Virus record (IMG/VR): IMGVR_UViG_3300038441_002034
Span: 1-44,528 of that record
DNA from: a virus
Direction: 5' to 3' (one strand)
DNA: 44,528 nucleotides
Each line of letters starts with the position of its first letter. Position 1 is the first letter of the stretch. Below the pieces are notes generated by a model, which had not been told where the DNA came from, ran no database searches, and worked only from the letters and a program-made list of their open reading frames with translations. Below, one piece after another: positions 7,267-14,939 of the stretch. The position numbers were made by a program, and so were the translations under genes.

Positions 7267-7980
7267 TTACCCTTTCAGGAAGGCCAGCAAAACGGCCTGT
7301 TCGTTTTGGCAGCGATCTTCGACCGACTTCTGAACCGCAATGCTGCTTTTCTTGAAGTAGGTGGGAACGCTGCGCTTTTTGAATTGCTGCGCTTTGATAA
7401 TCAGTTGTTCGTCGGTATCAGACGGAAGCCAAGAACAATTCAGCAGAACCGAAGTGTTTGGACCGTACTGCACTGCCGTCGAGTAAACCATTTCGCGAAC
7501 GGCTTGGTGGCGTTTACCGAGATTCCACCCGGCCTTTTCAAGCGTTGCGGCTTGGGGCTCGTAATGGGTTTTCCGAATGAACGCCGCTTGTGCTGCCGCG
7601 AATTCATCAGCGCGTTTGCTGGCAACGCTTTTGTAAACCGCGTTGAAAGCAGTGGTGCCCGGAGTGTAACCATTGAACTCGGTAAACGGTTTCCCGAATT
7701 CCGATTTCAAGAACGCAGCCATGGTGCCAGCGTTGGTGCTCAGTTGGTGCTTCCCGTAGGAAACGCCGCCGTTGTCACCTTTGCCGGTGCTCACCGTGGA
7801 AACGCCGCGACCGCCCGATTCAAACTTTTCGCTAACGAAGCCGGTCACGATGATTGGAGTAGGCATTTCGATTTCCTCAGATTTTTCTTCCGTAACCGGC
7901 GCAGGTTCGGGAGCAGGAACCGGGGTTGGTTCTGGTGCTTTCCGAAACAGAGACAGGATCAGGTCGATGATAGAACGCAT
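7267..7980 (-). CDS. Lysozyme-like peptidoglycan hydrolase, endolysin candidate
   Basis: The 237-aa product begins with a short hydrophobic amphipathic segment (residues 3-12), then a Pro/Glu linker (16-40), then a catalytic-type domain (about 48-237). That domain opens KFESGGRG, then STGKGDNGGVSYGKHQL, with E54 the likely acid, and contains VREMVYSTAVQYG. The same domain lies inside the tape-measure protein (18555-21839), and resembles the lysozyme/chitosanase-like domain often annotated in VgrG-related proteins. I chose ATG 7980 because GAGG lies 8 bases upstream; ATG 8007 and a TTG at 8019 are in-frame alternatives. The start lies under a hairpin. Murein cleavage is inferred from the domain and context. 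Confidence 0.75.
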   Translation of the reverse strand: MRSIIDLILSLFRKAPEPTPVPAPEPAPVTEEKSEEIEMPTPIIVTGFVSEKFESGGRGVSTVSTGKGDNGGVSYGKHQLSTNAGTMAAFLKSEFGKPFTEFNGYTPGTTAFNAVYKSVASKRADEFAAAQAAFIRKTHYEPQAATLEKAGWNLGKRHQAVREMVYSTAVQYGPNTSVLLNCSWLPSDTDEQLIIKAQQFKKRSVPTYFKKSSIAVQKSVEDRCQNEQAVLLAFLKG

Positions 7981-8005
7981 GGTAGTGGCCTCTTGTGTCA
8001 CTACC
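7981..8005 (-). promoter_or_regulatory. Hairpin presenting the endolysin ribosome-binding site
   Basis: GGTAGTG (7999-8005 side of the RNA) pairs perfectly with CACTACC next to the ATG at 7980, with an 11-base loop containing GAGG. The start codon directly abuts the stem, so folding should change initiation. A second in-frame ATG (8007) begins at the 5' edge of the stem. Confidence 0.5.
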
Positions 8006-8040
8006 ATTAAATTCTTCAAATCAGAGGAAATCGAACGTTT

Positions 8041-8541
8041 TTACTCGGTGGCTTTCAGGGCGTTGTACCCAGCGCTGATTTCTTTTCCAAAACTTTTCAA
8101 CTGGACTCGGCCCAGTATGGCACCGGCTGGTGGCATCCACTGCAACAGCGGGCGAGCCATGCCGTTGTTGATTCGCTCAGCGTAACCGGCTGCGGTTTCA
8201 GCTTCCAAACCAAACGGAACAAACATCGAATAGATTACGACACGCGCAGGGTCATCGTTGACAAACAGATTTCCCGCAACGCAATGGCGGCGTTCGCCTT
8301 TGACTTTGCACACGCCAACTTGACCGGTCCACGCCACGTACTTCAAACCGTCGGCGGTGATTTCGTAAATGCCGAAAACGTGATTCAGCGCCACCAGTTC
8401 GGTTTGGAATTCGCGGTCGAAATCTTTGTTGACGACCGATTTCGAAAGACTGGCTTTGCGGCCGGAAATGGTCAACCAGCGAACGCGCTTACCGGTTGGT
8501 TCGCCCGTGAGAGTGCGACGGCTTTTATAGCGTTTACTCAT
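8041..8541 (-). CDS. Unknown basic 166-aa protein
   Basis: The start is ATG 8541 (MSKRYKSRRTL), which overlaps the upstream stop as ATGA and has a TGGAG site 8-12 bases before it; the open frame extends further upstream but only as shadow. The N-terminus is strongly basic, and the rest looks like a mixed alpha/beta globular domain (FGIYEITADGLKYVAWTGQV, then a CV-G-LFVND segment). No family recognised. Confidence 0.75.
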   Translation of the reverse strand: MSKRYKSRRTLTGEPTGKRVRWLTISGRKASLSKSVVNKDFDREFQTELVALNHVFGIYEITADGLKYVAWTGQVGVCKVKGERRHCVAGNLFVNDDPARVVIYSMFVPFGLEAETAAGYAERINNGMARPLLQWMPPAGAILGRVQLKSFGKEISAGYNALKATE

Positions 8542-9560
8542 TTTGGAACTCCAGCGTGGGTGATGTTGAGTGGAATGTTTACGTCTTTGCGTTCCAGTGG
8601 ATTCAGGAAAGCAAGATTGGCCGCAATCGCACAGGCGTCTTTCATCTGTTGCATGCGGCGGACTTCGATGCTGTGGTTGAAAACACGGACGTAGCGCTGA
8701 CCGGTCTGTTCGTCCATCCACGAACCGAAGGTGTCGTAACCGAATACGTTTTCGATCAGCGTGTTGGCATCACCGAAAATAATCAGGTCGAAACTTTCCA
8801 TGTTGCAGTTGAAACAGGCGACCATGGTGCCGACCTGAATCAGAACGCCACCCGGACTAATTGTGTATTCGAAAGAAAGCGTGTCCGGATCGGCGGCAAG
8901 TTCTTCTGCCGTTGCTGTACGGGTGTAGACCAGCGTGGGGTGCCTGTTTAGCGAAACATTTGCGTTCACGCCGAATGGCAGAAAGCCCCGCGCTTTCAAA
9001 TTGTGAACCATCGAATCCAGATGGTGGAAAACGTGATGCAACGCCACCTTATTACCGTCTGGCGCAAGTGCGTCGAGGTTGTTGGCAAGGCTCGGATTGT
9101 GGTCAGCGAAATTGAAAATCTCCGACAACAATGAAGCAAACACAGTAAGTTCTGGAACTGTGATATGCGTTCCGAAAAGTTCGCGCCCTTGCATTAATGG
9201 GCCACGGCCGGGATAGTTGGTAATGCAGTTGATGCGATTGCTGATTAGCGTATCACGGGTTGCTATGGCCAGATTTGCAAACCGGTACGGCAGATTCAGA
9301 GTGCGCCAGAAGTTTGGAAGGTGCTCGCTGTAAACGAGATTGAAGTGATCCGTCAGCAAACCCGGAATGACTTCTTTCGGATCGCGGTACACGTCTTCTT
9401 TAACGAATGGTGTAGCGTCGGCGTAAATGTAGTAGCACAGCGGTTTCAGCTTTTCCAAATCCAGTTCCTTGATCGGGCCGTCAAGGAGGATTGGTTTCGG
9501 CGTCAGCATTGTGAATGGGGCACGCTTGGTCAGTTGTGCATCAGGATTTATGAGAGTCAT
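8538..9560 (-). CDS. Unknown 340-aa protein
   Basis: ATG 9560 follows AAAGGA and overlaps the upstream stop as ATGA. The sequence is rich in aromatic residues and histidines (KVALHHVFHHLDSMVHNLKA near residues 175-195). It has a C-terminal beta-rich half (SFEYTISPGGVLIQVGTMVA). It may be an enzyme or a structural protein; no known motif is convincing. It is coupled on both sides to small genes. Confidence 0.8.
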   Translation of the reverse strand: MTLINPDAQLTKRAPFTMLTPKPILLDGPIKELDLEKLKPLCYYIYADATPFVKEDVYRDPKEVIPGLLTDHFNLVYSEHLPNFWRTLNLPYRFANLAIATRDTLISNRINCITNYPGRGPLMQGRELFGTHITVPELTVFASLLSEIFNFADHNPSLANNLDALAPDGNKVALHHVFHHLDSMVHNLKARGFLPFGVNANVSLNRHPTLVYTRTATAEELAADPDTLSFEYTISPGGVLIQVGTMVACFNCNMESFDLIIFGDANTLIENVFGYDTFGSWMDEQTGQRYVRVFNHSIEVRRMQQMKDACAIAANLAFLNPLERKDVNIPLNITHAGVPK

Positions 9561-9715
9561 TTACGTGGTCCTTTATCGGCGCGGAATTCACGCGGATTAT
9601 AAGTTACGGACTTCGAATCGAATTCTAGATCGACTTTGCCGCCTTTGATACCGCGCAGCGGGGTGCCTTGAATTCCCTGTTCGCCTTTAGCGTCGGATAC
9701 AATACCTTTTGGCAT
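9557..9715 (-). CDS. Small 52-aa protein with Gly-X-Y stretch
   Basis: ATG 9715 (MPKGIVSDAKGEQGIQGTPL) gives 52 residues. It overlaps the end of the 159-aa gene by 29 bp and the next start by four bases. The glycine spacing (GEQGIQGTPLRGIKGG) resembles a short collagen-like segment. No good ribosome-binding site is visible, so it may depend on translational coupling. Upstream in-frame starts exist at larger overlap. Function unknown. Confidence 0.5.
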   Translation of the reverse strand: MPKGIVSDAKGEQGIQGTPLRGIKGGKVDLEFDSKSVTYNPREFRADKGPRK

Positions 9716-10166
9716 CGTTTGCAAAGTTGCGCGCAACAAGGTCCATCTGTGAACCAACCTTTGCCAAAAAGTGGGCTTCACGATCTTCGGGACGAATCCA
9801 CCGGTGCGCTTTATCGTCATAACCAACGGCCTCAAAGAATTCCAGCATGTTGTCGTGTTTGATCCAGTCCGGCTCATTCGGAATTGGCTGATTGTGTTTG
9901 AGAAGACAGTCGATCAAATGCTGCCGATCCCAATCCCAATCATCTTTATCTTTTACAGACGCACGAATCGGTGGCGGAATGTACACGCCTCCCGGTTTAT
10001 GTGCGGCCAGTGTGCGCTTGTACAAATCAGTGTTGTTGCGTTTGCGGAAAGTTTCCCAGCGGGCGCCCCAGCGATAAAAGTTTGGTTCGCCGAAGGAAGG
10101 AATCGGAATCAGGTGTTCGTCAACGGGCACGTCGTCGTACCACATTGTTACAGTATAGAGTCGCAT
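9687..10166 (-). CDS. Unknown 159-aa protein
   Basis: ATG 10166 follows GGAG. The product is aromatic- and proline-rich near its N-terminus (TMWYDDVPVDEHLIPIPSFG), then basic and charged, with DKDDWDWDRQHLIDCLLKHN in the middle. The pattern suggests a small globular protein with nucleic-acid or protein-binding surfaces. No family assigned. Confidence 0.75.
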   Translation of the reverse strand: MRLYTVTMWYDDVPVDEHLIPIPSFGEPNFYRWGARWETFRKRNNTDLYKRTLAAHKPGGVYIPPPIRASVKDKDDWDWDRQHLIDCLLKHNQPIPNEPDWIKHDNMLEFFEAVGYDDKAHRWIRPEDREAHFLAKVGSQMDLVARNFANDAKRYCIRR

Positions 10167-10184
10167 CGTGCCCGTCTCCGATTA

Positions 10185-10346
10185 CTACTGGCGACCTTCT
10201 AAGTCGCGCCACGTTTGGTCGAGTTTGTCGAGGTGCTTATCCAGACGCTTCCGATTCTTGTCGGATTTGTCGTGATAGATTTCCCACGCTTCCGAACCTT
10301 TCATGATTCGAATATTTTTCTTTGGGTAGAAAACTGATTCGGCCAT
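10185..10346 (-). CDS. Small charged 53-aa protein
   Basis: ATG 10346 shares one base with the stop of the HD-hydrolase gene (TAATG), and the frame closes at 10185. The product (MAESVFYPKKNIRIMKGSEA start) has a highly charged helical C-terminus (KSDKNRKRLDKHLDKLDQTW). Its tight coupling to the hydrolase gene suggests a shared role, but no function can be named. Confidence 0.65.
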   Translation of the reverse strand: MAESVFYPKKNIRIMKGSEAWEIYHDKSDKNRKRLDKHLDKLDQTWRDLEGRQ

Positions 10347-11125
10347 TACTCGTTATGATCCTCTTGCGAATTGGCGTAGGCTTCCAGCAAGTCCAGCGAC
10401 AGCGGCGCCACGGCGTCAAACATTGCGCGACCGGCTTCGGTGTAGAAGGTCGCAGCCTTGAGGAACGAACGTTGCTGTTTTACGAAATCGACCGGGGTGA
10501 TGTTGGTGCCGGTCTTCTTCATGATTTCGCAACGCAGGCTTTCCAGAATGTACAGCGTGTCAGCACTGGCAGACGCATACAGCAGGTCGGCGTCACGAAT
10601 GATTTGCTGCACAATGTTTTTCGGTTCGTGTATGAACGGAAACTCTGTTACACGAATTGCTTCTTCGGCGATTGGAAACACTTTGTCGAAGTTAACCCAC
10701 TCGACAACATTTTTCTGGCGCAGCATGGCCTTGTATTCGTGCAGGCCGGAAACAGCCGCTTCGATGTTGTGCGAATCTGGAACTTGTTGATTACCACCGG
10801 TGTGATGGAAATCGTGGAACAGGGCACCCAGTACCAGACCAGCAAATTGGGGATCGTTTAGGGTTTCGGTTGCCGCAATTTCAACAGCGTAATGAGCAAC
10901 GCCAATGCAATGTTGTGTATTGTGATACAGGTTGCCCGCACCGACGTTGTAGGTTTTCAGGTAGTCGAGTGCTTCGGGGTGGCCGATGGCTTTGAGCAGG
11001 ATACGCAAGCGCGCTTCTTTTTGCAGACGGGCAATGGCTAGGACTTGCGGGAAGTGGTGAATCTTTTTGGTATTGCCGTGCGCGTCAGTAACGGTGCCGC
11101 TGAAATTGCCAATCATCGGTCTCAT
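10346..11125 (-). CDS. HD-domain phosphohydrolase with class I cyclic-nucleotide phosphodiesterase signatures
   Basis: The 259-aa product carries the ordered metal motifs of class I cyclic-nucleotide phosphodiesterases: YHN-x2-H (residues 67-72, YHNTQHCIGVAHYA), then HD-x-HH-x-GGNQ (104-113, ALFHDFHHTGGNQ), a helix with HN (119-120), and RDAD (177-180). Classical enzymes read YHNxxHxxxV and HDxxHxGxNN, so the match is close in order and spacing. The family hydrolyses 3',5'-cyclic nucleotides at a two-metal site; here the substrate is unknown. It overlaps the NADAR gene by four bases and the 53-aa gene by one. Other HD families (nucleotidases, HDIG) are possible but lack the YHN signature. A role in degrading signalling nucleotides is inferred. 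Confidence 0.8.
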   Translation of the reverse strand: MRPMIGNFSGTVTDAHGNTKKIHHFPQVLAIARLQKEARLRILLKAIGHPEALDYLKTYNVGAGNLYHNTQHCIGVAHYAVEIAATETLNDPQFAGLVLGALFHDFHHTGGNQQVPDSHNIEAAVSGLHEYKAMLRQKNVVEWVNFDKVFPIAEEAIRVTEFPFIHEPKNIVQQIIRDADLLYASASADTLYILESLRCEIMKKTGTNITPVDFVKQQRSFLKAATFYTEAGRAMFDAVAPLSLDLLEAYANSQEDHNE

Positions 11126-11676
11126 TTGTCGTCACTCCCTTCGTAAAATTTCAAATCATCGAGGTTTGCGTTGATGCGGTACTTCGCCAGTTCCTCGTTG
11201 GTCATGCTGCGGACCTTTGCGAGAATCTTGGTGAGTTTGCGTTTACCTTTTCCGTCGCGCCCGGTTCCCCAGTATTCATCCCACGTCGCGTCTTCGGTCA
11301 ACGTAGCTTCGCCGGTATCGCGCAGCAACCGAAGCAAGATTGGGTTTTGTGCAAACTTGTGCGCCACGGCATTCAGCATGATGCTGTCTTTCTTTTCGTT
11401 GAACGCAGGGTCGAGTGGCGCCCCGCCTTTCTCGGAACCGAAATACTTGGCCTTCGACCAGTCAAACGCGTTGATGATCTTGGCGCGGAAGGTTTTGTTT
11501 TTCGTCTTGTGCGCTTGGTAGTAGTGCTCAGCGCTTTTAAACAAAACTGGCTTGCCGCCAAACATGGCGATGAACGCAGCCGGGAACGGGTTCGACAGAA
11601 ACGCGTACTTGATGGTCCGGCTAGTGAACGTGATTTCCTTTTGCTTTTTCTTCATCGGAGGAAGTCCTAAACCCAT
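11122..11676 (-). CDS. NADAR-domain protein (YbiA-like)
   Basis: The 184-aa product matches NADAR proteins: FLSN (26-29), SAEHYYQAHK (48-57), FRAKI (63-67), a helix IMLNAVAHKFAQNP (99-112), a DTGEATLTE segment (120-128) and WGTGRDGKG (136-144). The family includes YbiA, which cleaves N-glycosidic bonds, and NADAR antitoxins that remove ADP-ribose from DNA guanine in DarT1 systems. The canonical Asn-Leu-Gly near the C-terminal motif is Lys-Leu-Thr here. I start at ATG 11676 because GAGG lies 5 bases upstream; a GTG is 6 bases further up. It lies directly after a terminator and overlaps the HD hydrolase. Substrate unknown. Confidence 0.85.
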   Translation of the reverse strand: MGLGLPPMKKKQKEITFTSRTIKYAFLSNPFPAAFIAMFGGKPVLFKSAEHYYQAHKTKNKTFRAKIINAFDWSKAKYFGSEKGGAPLDPAFNEKKDSIMLNAVAHKFAQNPILLRLLRDTGEATLTEDATWDEYWGTGRDGKGKRKLTKILAKVRSMTNEELAKYRINANLDDLKFYEGSDDK

Positions 11677-11685
11677 ACGCACCTC

Positions 11686-11717
11686 AAACAGAAACGGGCA
11701 GCACTAGGCCACCCGTT
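11686..11717 (-). terminator. Rho-independent terminator
   Basis: RNA AACGGGUGGC pairs with GCUGCCCGUU (two G-U pairs) and is followed by UCUGUUU. It lies between the dUTPase-like gene and the NADAR gene, whose ribosome-binding site is at its downstream edge. The loop is CUAGU, sharing GCACTAGG (plus strand) with the terminators at 6736 and 33217. Confidence 0.7.
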
Positions 11718-11725
11718 CGCGATTG

Positions 11726-12619
11726 TTACTGTTCGATGCGCTGGTACGCTTCGATGGTTTTCGCGTAACGTTCGGTCAGCGCGGTCATGATTTTTGCGTT
11801 GTCGATTTCACCGCCAGCCAGCAGCATACCTTCCAGAATGTCGGCCAGATGTTCGGTGTCTTCGCGGTCGTCGGCCCACACTTTCACGTAGGTCGCCGGG
11901 TTTTCGAGGAACTGGGTTTTGTTGTAGGCGAGGCCGTGTTCTTTCGCGCCGTTCGCGGTACGGAAACGATTCAGAACCGACTTCGACAGGTATTCGGTCA
12001 GCAGGTTTTGAACGGTAAAATCCGGATCGACGATGAACAGAGCGGAGAAAAGATTTTCCCACGCGCCGCACAGATCGAAAGTGCTGTAGGTCACTTGGGT
12101 TGCGATGTGGCGACCATACAGGTTGGAAACCAGACGCTCCAGATGTTGCACTGCGTGTTCCGAAGTTTCTTTTTCGGTTTCTGCGAACAGGTCGTTGTAC
12201 TTGCTGCCGTAGGCGTGTTCGGCGTTTACCCAACCTTCGCGCATTGCGTCGAGAGGCGTGTAAACTTTTTGAACAGCCGACATTTGACCAGCCCAGTAGT
12301 ACGGCTTGGAACTACGCTGCACAACGTGGGTGAACGAAAGCAGGAAGTGCGCGGCGTCGATCAGTTCCATGCGGAATTGCGGACGGTTGAAATCGACTTT
12401 CGCCCACCACTTGTACGGAGTGAACGCGATTGCTTCCGCGACTTCCAGTTTGATTGCGCGGCGATACGCGAAACCGTGGTCGTTTTCCAGAGTTGCGTTG
12501 CGCCATTGCACGCCGCCCATCAGGTCGTTCAGGTCAGCCTGCACGCCGAGAATGGTATTGAAAACGGCAGTGTGTTCTGGCATTTCGTGGCCGAGGTAGC
12601 GAGCCGGGAATCGAGACAT
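11726..12619 (-). CDS. All-alpha NTP pyrophosphatase, dimeric dUTPase-like
   Basis: The 297-aa product has the metal-binding pattern of all-alpha NTP pyrophosphatases: E59-x2-E62 in a helix (KLEVAEAIAF), a WW pair at 71-72, then E86-x2-D89 followed by HF (91-92, ELIDAAHFLLSF). The dimeric dUTPase family uses this arrangement to hydrolyse dUTP to dUMP, limiting uracil in DNA; MazG-type enzymes share it. The length suits a single-chain dUTPase with a long C-terminal helical part. It lies in the nucleotide block with a dCMP deaminase about 1.2 kb upstream, which would together raise dUMP for dTMP synthesis. Catalytic residues are complete; substrate specificity is inferred. Confidence 0.8.
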   Translation of the reverse strand: MSRFPARYLGHEMPEHTAVFNTILGVQADLNDLMGGVQWRNATLENDHGFAYRRAIKLEVAEAIAFTPYKWWAKVDFNRPQFRMELIDAAHFLLSFTHVVQRSSKPYYWAGQMSAVQKVYTPLDAMREGWVNAEHAYGSKYNDLFAETEKETSEHAVQHLERLVSNLYGRHIATQVTYSTFDLCGAWENLFSALFIVDPDFTVQNLLTEYLSKSVLNRFRTANGAKEHGLAYNKTQFLENPATYVKVWADDREDTEHLADILEGMLLAGGEIDNAKIMTALTERYAKTIEAYQRIEQ

Positions 12620-12658
12620 TTCAGTTTTCCAGTTTGGGTGATTGGTGATGAATCTAGT

Positions 12659-12847
12659 TTACAGTTTTTCGCCACGCAGTTTGGCCGCGATGCTTGGGCG
12701 GATACGCGGTTTGCGGGTCAGGAATTGGGGAGCTTGGCGCGCTTCGATTCGAGCCTGTTGCTGTTCGGGGTTGCCCGGCGACATTACCATATCGCGCATT
12801 ACAGTAGAGGCACCTTCACTGGTTTTCACTTGTTTAACTTCGGTCAT
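12659..12847 (-). CDS. Small basic 62-aa protein
   Basis: ATG 12847 (MTEVKQVKTSEG) opens 62 residues ending in PRIRPSIAAKLRGEKL. It is bounded upstream by a terminator and downstream by the dUTPase-like gene. The composition (Gln/Arg/Pro rich, no hydrophobic core) suggests a short disordered or peptide-like protein. Function unknown. Confidence 0.65.
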   Translation of the reverse strand: MTEVKQVKTSEGASTVMRDMVMSPGNPEQQQARIEARQAPQFLTRKPRIRPSIAAKLRGEKL

Positions 12848-12860
12848 TGTTTTGGCTCCA

Positions 12861-12906
12861 GAAATGAAAAACCGTACTCACCCTTTACAGTTTAGGTGAG
12901 CACGGC
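12861..12906 (-). terminator. Rho-independent terminator
   Basis: The RNA stem GCCGUGCUCACC pairs with GGUGAGUACGG (12895-12906 with 12871-12882) and is followed by UUUUUCAUUUC. It lies just after the stop of the 308-aa gene at 12913. Confidence 0.85.
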
Positions 12907-12912
12907 TCTTGG

Positions 12913-13839
12913 TCACGGCTGTTCGACGAATTCGGAAATGTCGGCCAACACTTCGACGGAAACGACGGCAGTGCTGCCTTTCCATTTCGGAGTGGCTTTC
13001 AGTTCCAGAACATAGGAACCGAGTGGCGCACCGGCAGCGTTGTATTTGACGTTTTGCAGATACGGCTTGATGAAACCAAAGTCGTAACGCTGAATTGTTT
13101 GGACAGCGTAACCGCCTTCGCTCATGGTGCCATCGGTAATGACGGTATGGCCGGAAGCCGCATTGCTCCAGACGTAAGCTTTACGCAATTCGTCAAAGAT
13201 CAATTTCCATTTCACTGGATTGGCTTCGCCACCGGAAGGGTCGGTATCCAGAATCAGTTCCACGTCATACATATCGCAGACGTTTGGAACATCCGGATTC
13301 AGCGAGCCGACAGTGACTGCGAAAGTCCACAGTTCGTCAGGCTTGAGCGCAATGTCGTAACTGCCGCCCGCTTCGTAATTGGTTTGGTCGCCACGTTTGC
13401 GCACGGCGAGGCCAAGTTCAATCAGCGAGTTTTTCGAAATGGTGAAATCGTCAGCCGGATTGCCAATACCAGCCAGCATGTATTTCTTGCCGTTGATGGT
13501 TTTGGTAAAACCGGTTTCAGCAACAGCCGGGGCGCTGCCTGCCGCGTAGGTCAGACCGGCAACGAAATCAGGGTCGCCCGGATGACGACAAACCAAAACG
13601 CCGCCAAGGTAAAACGAAATGTAATCGCCTTGGCGGTCGGTGATGATGTTGTCGATAATCAGCGTCGAGGAATCACCGTAGTATTTCGAAACCGTGGTGG
13701 TGAAGGCGCCGGAGTCTTGCACTTCTTTCATTTCGGCCGGAGTCAAAACGATTCGACGTACTTCGTTGGGATGCTCGCCAGCTTCGGCAATCTTGGCAAC
13801 GAGTTGATCGACTACGCCACCATAAGTTTGAACTTCCAT
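12913..13839 (-). CDS. Unknown 308-aa protein, probable virion or tail-associated
   Basis: ATG 13839 follows GAGGAT. The product is beta-rich with frequent Thr/Gly/Asp and no cysteine-rich or catalytic motif. The middle includes DNIITDRQGDYISFYLGGVL and a segment AAGSAPAVAETGFTKTING, and the C-terminus contains repeated beta strands. This composition is typical of phage structural proteins. Its place downstream of the tail block (after the dCMP deaminase) leaves other roles open. Confidence 0.75.
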   Translation of the reverse strand: MEVQTYGGVVDQLVAKIAEAGEHPNEVRRIVLTPAEMKEVQDSGAFTTTVSKYYGDSSTLIIDNIITDRQGDYISFYLGGVLVCRHPGDPDFVAGLTYAAGSAPAVAETGFTKTINGKKYMLAGIGNPADDFTISKNSLIELGLAVRKRGDQTNYEAGGSYDIALKPDELWTFAVTVGSLNPDVPNVCDMYDVELILDTDPSGGEANPVKWKLIFDELRKAYVWSNAASGHTVITDGTMSEGGYAVQTIQRYDFGFIKPYLQNVKYNAAGAPLGSYVLELKATPKWKGSTAVVSVEVLADISEFVEQP

Positions 13840-13848
13840 TGGAAATCC

Positions 13849-14610
13849 TCAATTCAGAAAATTTGGAACCCCGTAATGCGCTTGCAAACCGAGGATGATG
13901 TTTTCCTTTGGTGCGATCTTGATTGGCATTGCCGTTTCGGAAAGCTTCACGGTAATGGTACAGTCGAGTTCGTTCCATTCGGTGATTGGTTCTTCCTTTC
14001 CGAAAACGCCCGAGCGGTTTACAATCGCGCAGGCAAACGCTTCGGCCATGCCAGCGGAAAGGTGGATAAACGTTGGAATCAGTTTGGCGATACGGTCGAG
14101 GCCGCGTTCGTTCTTTGTGAGTTCCAGCAGGTAGTTGGATTGTTCACCAACACTGAGCGAACGCAAAACCACGTTGTGATAAGGTTCGCACATAATGCCA
14201 GCTTGGAAAAAGTCGATCAACGAATTCGAACCCGGATACGGCACGTCGTAATAGACGGCGCCCAGTTTCGCTTCGATGATTTTCGCACTGCACAAATCGC
14301 AAGGCTGCGCAGTCGCATACATTTCGGCACCAACAATGTCGATGCCCATACGTTTTGCAAAGTCGATTGCATTGGCTTCGGCGTGGTCGCATTCACACAT
14401 ATGCAAGCCGCCACCACTGGGCACACCATAAATCAGACGTTCGCATTTGTCCGGATGTGGTACTTTTGGTTTCACACCGTTGAAGCCCGCCGAAATCTGA
14501 CGATTGCCGCGAGAGATTACGCAACCGACTTTACGACCCGAAGCGCAGGTCACTTGGTTGGCGTACATATACGCAATGTCGATGAAAAACTTTGCCCAGT
14601 GTTGACGCAT
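13849..14610 (-). CDS. dCMP deaminase with C-terminal extension
   Basis: The 253-aa product starts at ATG 14610 (GGAG upstream); frames extending to 14694 have no support. The zinc site of cytidine/dCMP deaminases is present: HAE at 76-78 (CECDHAEANAID) and PC-x2-C at 103-107 (AQPCDLC), with additional Cys at 22, 30, 56, 72 and 74 of the type that builds a second zinc site in T4-type enzymes. The enzyme would convert dCMP to dUMP, feeding thymidylate. Typical family members have about 150-190 residues, so roughly residues 150-253 are an extension of unknown function, with a beta-rich tail. It pairs logically with the dUTPase-like gene. Confidence 0.85.
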   Translation of the reverse strand: MRQHWAKFFIDIAYMYANQVTCASGRKVGCVISRGNRQISAGFNGVKPKVPHPDKCERLIYGVPSGGGLHMCECDHAEANAIDFAKRMGIDIVGAEMYATAQPCDLCSAKIIEAKLGAVYYDVPYPGSNSLIDFFQAGIMCEPYHNVVLRSLSVGEQSNYLLELTKNERGLDRIAKLIPTFIHLSAGMAEAFACAIVNRSGVFGKEEPITEWNELDCTITVKLSETAMPIKIAPKENIILGLQAHYGVPNFLN

Positions 14611-14651
14611 TTTATTCTCCAACGGGGCGTATTGGTTTGCGCCCCATACAG

Positions 14652-14939
14652 TTAGCGGATTTTGGTTGTGGCGATATGGATTCCGTCTTCCCACGTTAAC
14701 CGTGAATGGAACAGAATCACGTCGTTTGGCATGCCGTAGAGATTGATGCAGACCATACCTTCAACCTGTTCAATCTCCACGTCGAGAAGCAAATCTTTGC
14801 GGGCAATCTCCAAAGCGGATTGAAGCGCCCCGTCTTTAGTCTGCCACATATCGACATAGATTTCTTTTTTGATTTTACCGGGATCGGGTTCTTGTATGTG
14901 ATTGACCCGATTGTCGCCCAGTATTTCCCATGAGTGCAT
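14652..14939 (-). CDS. Unknown 95-aa protein
   Basis: ATG 14939 has an AAGGAAA-type site 8-10 bases upstream. The product is a small mixed alpha/beta protein (KEIYVDMWQTKDGALQSALE, then VEIEQVEGMVCINLYGMPND). No motif recognised. It sits between the hub gene and the dCMP deaminase. Confidence 0.7.
   Translation of the reverse strand: MHSWEILGDNRVNHIQEPDPGKIKKEIYVDMWQTKDGALQSALEIARKDLLLDVEIEQVEGMVCINLYGMPNDVILFHSRLTWEDGIHIATTKIR

Noticed and set aside
8541-8721. Upstream extension of the 166-aa protein
   Set aside because: The extension lies within the 340-aa gene and has shadow-like composition; ATG 8541 has a TGGAG site and an ATGA overlap.
11122-11682. GTG start at 11682 for the NADAR gene
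   Set aside because: ATG 11676 has GAGG 5 bases upstream; the GTG would overlap that site.
13054-14655. Plus-strand open frame of about 533 codons
   Set aside because: It covers two minus-strand genes with clear motifs (dCMP deaminase HAE and PCxxC).
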